The position numbers were made by a program, and so were the translations under genes. The notes under the pieces are model-generated. The model was not told the DNA's origin and ran no database searches. It saw only the letters and a list, made by a program, of their open reading frames with translations. From positions 1-12,285 of the forward strand of contig JAGWPH010000142.1 of the NCBI GenBank assembly GCA_028870615.1: 12,285 nucleotides of DNA, read 5' to 3'. Shown here piece after piece: positions 8,625-12,285 of this stretch (positions within the stretch are counted from its first letter, which is position 1; each line of letters begins with the position of its first letter). The stretch is from Betaproteobacteria bacterium. Its GTDB lineage: Bacteria > Pseudomonadota > Gammaproteobacteria > Burkholderiales > Ferrovaceae.

Positions 8625-8662
8625 AGTTATAACAATATTAAGTTATAGCAACGATAACTTAA
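8625..8662. repeat. Inverted and direct repeat cluster between hipA and the small regulator
   Basis: A perfect 9-base inverted repeat, TTAAGTTAT (8638-8646) and ATAACTTAA (8654-8662), has a 7-base centre. Just beside it, AGTTATA at 8625-8631 is repeated at 8641-8647, and GTTATAAC (8626-8633) is itself a perfect palindrome. The right arm includes the hipA stop codon (8659-8661). The stem is AT-rich and no T-run follows on the minus strand, so a strong terminator is unlikely. An operator for the winged-helix gene starting at 8566 is a reasonable inference. Confidence 0.5.
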
Positions 8663-9972
8663 GTCTGATCAGCCATTTTGGCGTGACGAAGGCAGTTCGC
8701 TGCGATGACCGAATGGACTGACGCAATCACATTGTTCTGCACGCCCGCAAGGCGGGCATCTTTCTCAACGCCAGGAAGCTGATCCAAAATTCGGACGGCA
8801 AGCCGTTCCAACTCGTTCGATACCATTCGCAACGGCAAATCGCATTCCCTGGCGAAGCTCGCCCACTCAAATGGCGTCACTTCCGCTTCGGTGAACGCAT
8901 CGCCGATGGCCATTGCATAGGTGCTGCTCAGCCCGCCATGGCCAAGTGCCGGGATGCAGACCAAATCGTAGAAGGGGGCAAGCCGCAAGCCTTCGACACC
9001 GCAGAAGAACGAGATATTCTTGCCGTGCGCGTCGGTGTTGCCGATCAACACCTGGAAGATCACCCACCGCAGAAGCGCCTGTCTGTCGCGCGCTGGCTGC
9101 GGGCTCTGTCCGAGCAAAGAGAATAGCTTTGCATAGGTTGCTCCGTCGCGGATGTTGCGCACATCACGGCCGTCGCCATATGGTCGCTCATACTTCATCG
9201 AGGCCGAAAGGCCGAGTGCCTGGCATCCGTCAATAATGTGCAACCGGCGGACATGATGGTCCTGCTCGACGCGATCAAAGCGCCTGACAAATAGCACGGG
9301 TTCCGGCACATGGACCAGTTGCGTCGCCGCTACGTCGAGCCCCGAGCGCTGGGCAAGTTGCATGCACAGGTACTCGTTGTCGGGCAGCGCGGCCAACTGC
9401 GGCCTCGCCGGCATGGGCTTGAGGATGACCGTCGACGCGAGACGCGGGCCTTCGACGAGATACCACTCGTCACCACGCTGGTAGATTGCGATCTTGTCCT
9501 GATACCCGGCAATGGACAGGCGCACCTTGCCGTCCCATACGGAGAACGGCAACTCGGCGCGTTGACGGATTCGCTCGGACAACTCCTTTTTGGTCACCAG
9601 CCGAAGTTCTTCATGATCAACGGCGTGGGCATCCTCGCGCGCAACGGCGAGGCGCAGCGCCCCTGCCGTTTCCTTGCCAAGCGCCACCATCAGGCCTACT
9701 AAATTTGACTTGGAAATGCCGTTGGCCTGGGCAGCGTGATCGAGTGCTTCGCCCTCTGGCAAAAGGTTCTCGAAAAACTGGCGTACCTCGGCGCTGTGCG
9801 ACTCGGGCGTCTGCCCAGCGACTGGCTCCAGTGGAATCCGCGGCGTAATCGGGAAGCTTCGCGGTTCCGCACGCCACTGCGGCGTGTAATCAAAGGAGAA
9901 CCGGTTTGTGGCGCCATCGTGTGCCAGCCAACCGACCAGATCTTGATCCAGCCGAACTTCAAGCCGGGTCAT
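8659..9972 (-). CDS. hipA: HipA-type serine/threonine kinase toxin
   Basis: 437 residues, the expected size for HipA. Members phosphorylate a cytoplasmic target (glutamyl-tRNA synthetase for E. coli HipA), block translation and promote dormancy; the target here is unknown. The N-terminal HipA subdomain spans about 1-110 and the kinase domain about 150-400. SIAGYQDK (153-160) matches the E. coli loop bearing autophosphorylation site Ser150, so Ser153 is the likely equivalent. K185 in VILKP is the likely ATP-binding lysine, D314 in GNTDAHGKN the catalytic aspartate, and D336 in FYDLVC the metal-binding aspartate. No key residue is missing and no frameshift is seen, so it should be active. The ATG at 9972 overlaps the hipB stop as ATGA (9969-9972), as is usual for hipBA operons. 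Confidence 0.95.
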   Translation of the reverse strand: MTRLEVRLDQDLVGWLAHDGATNRFSFDYTPQWRAEPRSFPITPRIPLEPVAGQTPESHSAEVRQFFENLLPEGEALDHAAQANGISKSNLVGLMVALGKETAGALRLAVAREDAHAVDHEELRLVTKKELSERIRQRAELPFSVWDGKVRLSIAGYQDKIAIYQRGDEWYLVEGPRLASTVILKPMPARPQLAALPDNEYLCMQLAQRSGLDVAATQLVHVPEPVLFVRRFDRVEQDHHVRRLHIIDGCQALGLSASMKYERPYGDGRDVRNIRDGATYAKLFSLLGQSPQPARDRQALLRWVIFQVLIGNTDAHGKNISFFCGVEGLRLAPFYDLVCIPALGHGGLSSTYAMAIGDAFTEAEVTPFEWASFARECDLPLRMVSNELERLAVRILDQLPGVEKDARLAGVQNNVIASVHSVIAANCLRHAKMADQT

Positions 9973-10283
9973 TTTTTGCCTTCTCCGCTACCGGTTTTCC
10001 TTGCGTTGATGATGATGCGACGCACGGGCTCGCGATCTCCTGCCGGCGCAGCAAACACCGCCACGCCGAGTTCACGGGCAACTTTGAGTGCAATGGACAG
10101 GCCGACCGAGCCACTGGCTTTTTCCAGGTTGGAGAGCGTTTGCTTGGAGATACCCAGCGTCATCGCGGCGTCCACAAGCGTCATGCCCGCGCCTGTACGA
10201 GCGGCACGGATCGCCGCGCCAAACATGGCGGCGTCCTTGAGCAAGGGGTCACTGGGAAAGAGGGTGGGGACGACTCGTCTCAT
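9969..10283 (-). CDS. hipB: HipB-type antitoxin, helix-turn-helix protein
   Basis: 104 residues from the ATG at 10283, or 106 from the ATG at 10289. The later start is preferred because AAGGA then sits five bases upstream; with the first ATG the same site would abut the start codon. An XRE/Cro-type helix-turn-helix spans about residues 24-78, including MTLVDAAMTLGISKQTLSNLEK, where GISKQTLSNLEK is the recognition helix region. Such antitoxins bind and neutralise HipA and repress their own operon. The C-terminal tail is basic and rich in Gly and Lys. It is first in the operon and overlaps hipA by four bases. Repeats upstream (10341-10451) are candidate operators. Confidence 0.92.
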   Translation of the reverse strand: MRRVVPTLFPSDPLLKDAAMFGAAIRAARTGAGMTLVDAAMTLGISKQTLSNLEKASGSVGLSIALKVARELGVAVFAAPAGDREPVRRIIINARKTGSGEGKK

Positions 10284-10303
10284 ATTCATCCTTATTTGCT
10301 AGG

Positions 10304-10332
10304 ATTATATGCAATAAATGGCGCTTAATCAA
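10304..10332 (-). promoter_or_regulatory. Sigma70-type promoter of hipBA
   Basis: On the minus strand, TTGATT (10327-10332) and a consensus TATAAT (10304-10309) are separated by exactly 17 bases. Transcription should begin near 10297, giving a very short leader of about 10-15 bases before hipB. Confidence 0.7.
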
Positions 10333-10340
10333 CTATAAAA

Positions 10341-10451
10341 CTGTTATTTAAGTATTAAACAGTAAACAGGGTGCGAAAATTCATTAAATCCTATTATTTA
10401 ATATTTTTACAAGGAATGGGGCCAGCGCGACGCGTGTATTGATTTAATGAA
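10341..10451. repeat. AT-rich inverted repeats upstream of hipB
   Basis: Several nested symmetries occupy this stretch. CTGTT (10341-10345) faces AACAG (10358-10362), with a second AACAG at 10365-10369. ATTAAA (10383-10388) faces TTTAAT (10397-10402). A perfect 11-base pair, TTCATTAAATC (10380-10390) and GATTTAATGAA (10441-10451), is separated by 50 bases. The motif ATTTAAT thus occurs three times in one or other orientation. They lie just upstream of the hipBA promoter and in front of the divergent transporter, and may be binding sites for HipB or another regulator. AT-richness raises the chance of coincidence. Confidence 0.45.
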
Positions 10452-10486
10452 GCGTCCCTTACCGATTAGGCTATTATTCAGAAATC

Positions 10487-10504
10487 GCACCGGGAACCCG
10501 GTGC
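10487..10504 (+). terminator. Perfect GC-rich hairpin in the transporter leader (terminator- or attenuator-like)
   Basis: GCACCGGG (10487-10494) and CCCGGTGC (10497-10504) form a perfect 8-base inverted repeat with a two-base centre, so the realistic fold is a seven-pair stem with a GAAC tetraloop. TTGTTT follows on the plus strand. It ends 36 bases before the transporter ATG, and no plus-strand gene is seen between 10290 and it. It could terminate incoming transcription or act as a leader attenuator. The rest of 10290-10540 holds the hip promoter and repeats described separately; no confident promoter for the transporter was found. Confidence 0.45.
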
Positions 10505-10540
10505 TTGTTTGAATGCAGCCATTGAGCAAACTCGCCCTTC

Positions 10541-11923
10541 ATGACTTCAACGCTTTCAACCCCCAAGCCCACTCCGGGCTGGCTTGAACTCTTCAGCAAA
10601 GAGGACTGGTGGGCCATCTGGATTGGCCTGGGGTTGCTGGCGGCTTCAGTGCTGTTGTTCACCGGTGGAAGCAGTATGAAGTGGCTCGCTGTCACGCCGG
10701 GCAAATGGCACACTTTTCAGGAACTGGGCAGTCAACTTGCCGCCAATGTGCAGCGCTACGTGGCCCTGTTCCTGTTGTGGGCGGTCATTCTGGGGGTGGC
10801 GGTTGCCGCCCTGAAGATTTCCCTGTGGCAATTCCTGCCTTCCTTCCTCTTCATTTACCTGGTCTCCATGGTTATCTTCTTCCTGGGGGAATGGGATGAG
10901 GCGCACTACTACAACCTGGAGCCGCCGCTGGTGGCGTTGGCGCTGGGCATCCTGATCGCCAACGTGTTCCGGTTGCCAGCCTGGCTTGAATCGGGCTTTC
11001 GCGTGGAGTTCTACATCAAGACCGGTATCGTGCTGCTGGGGGCAACACTCCCCTTCACGCTGATCCTGTGGGCGGGACCGGTAGCCATTGCGCAGGCCGC
11101 CATCGTGTCGCTCGTCACCTTCAGTACAATCTTCTTTGTGGGCAAGTGGCTGGGGCTTGATCGTCGTCTGGCGGCCACGCTGGGTGTGGGCGGAGCGGTG
11201 TGTGGTGTGTCGGGTTCCATTGCCATCGCAGCAGCAGTGGGCGCCAAAAAAGAGCATGCGCCCATTTCCATCTCGCTTGTGATTTTCTGGGCGATCGTCA
11301 TGATCTTTGCGCTGCCCATCGTCTCACGTGCCTTGGCATTACCCACGGGGGTGGCGGGGGCATGGATTGGCACCTCGGAGTTTGCCGATGCGGCAGGACT
11401 GGCTGCCGCCCAGGCTTATGGCGGCTATGCCGGCAACGTGCCGGGGATTACTGGCAGTGCGGATGCGGCCGTGAATGCCTTCACACTGATGAAAGTGATT
11501 GGACGGGATATGTGGATTGGCATCTGGGCCTTGGTGCTGTCTATTGTGGCCACCACGCGCTGGGAATCCACCGGCGTGAACGGGCGGGCGGGTGTGGGCG
11601 AGATCTGGCGGCGCTTTCCGAAGTTTGTCATCGGCTTTCTAGTGGCGTCCCTCGTGGTCACGGCGATTTCGCACGGCTACAACTATGCCGATTACAAGAA
11701 GCTGGTAGAACCCAGCCTTGTGGCACCCATCAAGAACCTGCGCACTTGGGCCTTCATTTACTGCTTCTTCAGTATCGGGCTTACCACGCGCTTTGCCGAT
11801 TTCACCCGGGCCGGTGCCAAACCGTTTTATGCTTTCACCGCAGGGGTCGCCGTGAACGTGGCCCTGGGGTACTTCCTGTCCACGCAGGTCTTTGTGGGCT
11901 TTTGGACGGCACTGGGCCAATGA
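10541..11923 (+). CDS. YeiH-family membrane transporter (putative sulfate exporter family), long form
   Basis: 460 residues, a polytopic inner-membrane protein of the UPF0324/YeiH family. Hydrophobic segments are visible near 25-42, 74-92, 97-116, 128-143, 160-200, 215-235, 243-263, 325-337, 360-378, 402-414 and 427-447. The family core includes LGVGGAVCGVSGSIAIAAAVGAKKEHAP (in two blocks, about 214-241) and ADAAVNAFTLMKVIGRDMW (307-325). Typical YeiH proteins are about 350 residues; this one has roughly 110 extra N-terminal residues with a Trp-rich start (EDWWAIWIG). The substrate is not established; 'sulfate exporter' is a family label rather than a proven function. The ATG at 10541 is the first usable start after an in-frame TGA near 10523, though no clear ribosome-binding site is seen. 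Its stop overlaps the next gene as ATGA. Confidence 0.9.
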   Translation: MTSTLSTPKPTPGWLELFSKEDWWAIWIGLGLLAASVLLFTGGSSMKWLAVTPGKWHTFQELGSQLAANVQRYVALFLLWAVILGVAVAALKISLWQFLPSFLFIYLVSMVIFFLGEWDEAHYYNLEPPLVALALGILIANVFRLPAWLESGFRVEFYIKTGIVLLGATLPFTLILWAGPVAIAQAAIVSLVTFSTIFFVGKWLGLDRRLAATLGVGGAVCGVSGSIAIAAAVGAKKEHAPISISLVIFWAIVMIFALPIVSRALALPTGVAGAWIGTSEFADAAGLAAAQAYGGYAGNVPGITGSADAAVNAFTLMKVIGRDMWIGIWALVLSIVATTRWESTGVNGRAGVGEIWRRFPKFVIGFLVASLVVTAISHGYNYADYKKLVEPSLVAPIKNLRTWAFIYCFFSIGLTTRFADFTRAGAKPFYAFTAGVAVNVALGYFLSTQVFVGFWTALGQ

Positions 11924-12180
11924 GTGTCGCCCATCAACACGTCTGCTGCGGCCAGTGCCGGCATTTCGACAATGCTCCGAAGACGCTGGAAACCCTGATT
12001 CCGGGGCTGCGGGTGATGGGTTCGGGCTACAGCTCCGTGCGGGCTAGCGACGGACTGTGCGCGTATCACGACCGCTATCTTTCGGCAGATTACGTGTGCG
12101 ACAGCTTTACGAAGATTCGGGAAGAAGAGGACTTATTGGTGGGCGATACTGGGATCGAACCAGTGACCCCTGCCGTGTGA
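11920..12180 (+). CDS. Small cysteine-containing hypothetical protein, C-terminus running into a tRNA gene
   Basis: 86 residues. The ATG at 11920 overlaps the transporter stop as ATGA (11920-11923), indicating translational coupling. Five cysteines and nearby histidines, in VCCGQCRHF (8-16), DGLCAYHDRYL (44-54) and YVCDSF (58-63), suggest a small metal-binding or Fe-S site, but I cannot name the family. Residues about 73-86 (LVGDTGIEPVTPAV) are encoded by the antisense strand of the tRNA-Val gene at 12137-12211. That tail is probably not part of the functional domain; the native stop may have been lost or the tail may be tolerated. The frame stays open much further upstream, but only as a shadow of the transporter gene. 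Confidence 0.7.
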   Translation: MSVAHQHVCCGQCRHFDNAPKTLETLIPGLRVMGSGYSSVRASDGLCAYHDRYLSADYVCDSFTKIREEEDLLVGDTGIEPVTPAV

Positions 12181-12211
12181 AGGCAGTGCTCTACCCCTGA
12201 GCTAACCGCCC
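12137..12211 (-). tRNA. tRNA-Val (anticodon CAC)
   Basis: Read on the minus strand, 75 bases fold as a full cloverleaf. The acceptor arm GGGCGGT pairs with ATCGCCC, with one G-T pair. The D arm contains AGCTCAGGGGTAGAGC. The anticodon stem CTGCC/GGCAG encloses TTCACAC, giving anticodon CAC for valine codon GTG. The T arm contains GGTTCGATCCC, and the 3' CCA is encoded. The 3' end overlaps the antisense end of the small cysteine protein gene. Confidence 0.95.
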
Positions 12212-12233
12212 AATGCATCCAGAGAAGCCGCGA

Positions 12234-12239
12234 ATTATA
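12234..12239 (-). promoter_or_regulatory. Probable -10 element of the tRNA-Val promoter
   Basis: A consensus TATAAT on the minus strand lies 22 bases upstream of the mature tRNA 5' end. It is followed by a GC-rich discriminator (TCGCGGC) of the kind common in stable-RNA promoters. No good -35 is visible at 16-18 bases. Confidence 0.5.
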
Positions 12240-12246
12240 CCGCAAA

Positions 12247-12285
12247 CTATTTCTTCCTGGCGTTCTGGTCCAGCCTACGCAGGAA
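12247..12285 (-). CDS. Possible 3' end of an upstream gene
   Basis: On the minus strand one frame is open from the window edge to a TAG at 12247-12249 and reads FLRRLDQNARKK. The basic C-terminus is plausible for a real protein, but 12 residues are too few to identify it, and open frames this short arise by chance. Confidence 0.3.
   Translation of the reverse strand, partial: FLRRLDQNARKK

Noticed and set aside
10646..11257. 203-codon minus-strand frame opposite the transporter
   Set aside because: It is antisense to a clear membrane protein gene and has Gln/His-rich shadow composition.
11200..11919. Plus-strand frame extending the small cysteine protein to 326 residues
   Set aside because: It lies within the transporter gene in another frame; only the part from the ATG at 11920 has plausible protein character.
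1..12285. CRISPR arrays, insertion sequences, integrases, or a novel multi-gene defence system
   Set aside because: No regularly spaced repeats, transposase or integrase genes, or terminal inverted repeats were seen; the only defence-like module is a standard hipBA pair.

Overview
The window looks like the chromosome of a methylotrophic proteobacterium that assimilates C1 units through the serine cycle. It carries a nearly contiguous set of serine-cycle genes (malate-CoA ligase, hydroxypyruvate reductase, serine-glyoxylate aminotransferase, serine hydroxymethyltransferase, glycerate 2-kinase) plus formate-tetrahydrofolate ligase and a folate polyglutamylation gene. Moderately high GC coding sequence, Shine-Dalgarno sites and ATGA gene overlaps fit a beta- or gammaproteobacterium. 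The exact lineage cannot be settled from the sequence alone.

Layout: (1) 1-3749, minus strand: glyA -> sgaA -> hprA -> mtkA (mtkA runs off the left edge). sgaA and hprA overlap by ATGA. The mtkA ribosome-binding site sits inside a strong inverted repeat. (2) 3750-3938: AT-rich divergent control region. (3) 3939-8256, plus strand: gckA -> ftfL -> folC; ftfL and folC are four bases apart. (4) 8231-10289, minus strand: a small winged-helix regulator whose 3' end overlaps folC, then, upstream of it, an intact hipB-hipA toxin-antitoxin pair with a good sigma70-type promoter. Both gaps around hipBA are AT-rich and contain inverted repeats. (5) 10290-10540: intergenic region with repeats and a GC-rich perfect hairpin. 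(6) 10541-12180, plus strand: a long YeiH-family membrane transporter and a small cysteine-containing protein whose last residues are read from the antisense strand of a tRNA gene. (7) 12137-12211, minus strand: tRNA-Val(CAC) with its promoter, then the possible 3' end of another gene.

How the genes work together: FtfL loads formate onto tetrahydrofolate. GlyA adds the resulting C1 unit to glycine to make serine. SgaA converts serine and glyoxylate to hydroxypyruvate and glycine, HprA reduces hydroxypyruvate to glycerate, and GckA phosphorylates glycerate to 2-phosphoglycerate. After conversion to malate, MtkA (with MtkB) activates malate as malyl-CoA. FolC supplies and polyglutamylates the folate cofactor. 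The two divergent operons are therefore one functional unit.

I found no clearly undescribed biological system. The parts that most merit a second look are non-coding: the hairpin that sequesters the mtkA ribosome-binding site, the repeat clusters on either side of hipBA, the hairpin in the transporter leader, and the small ORF that ends inside a tRNA gene.
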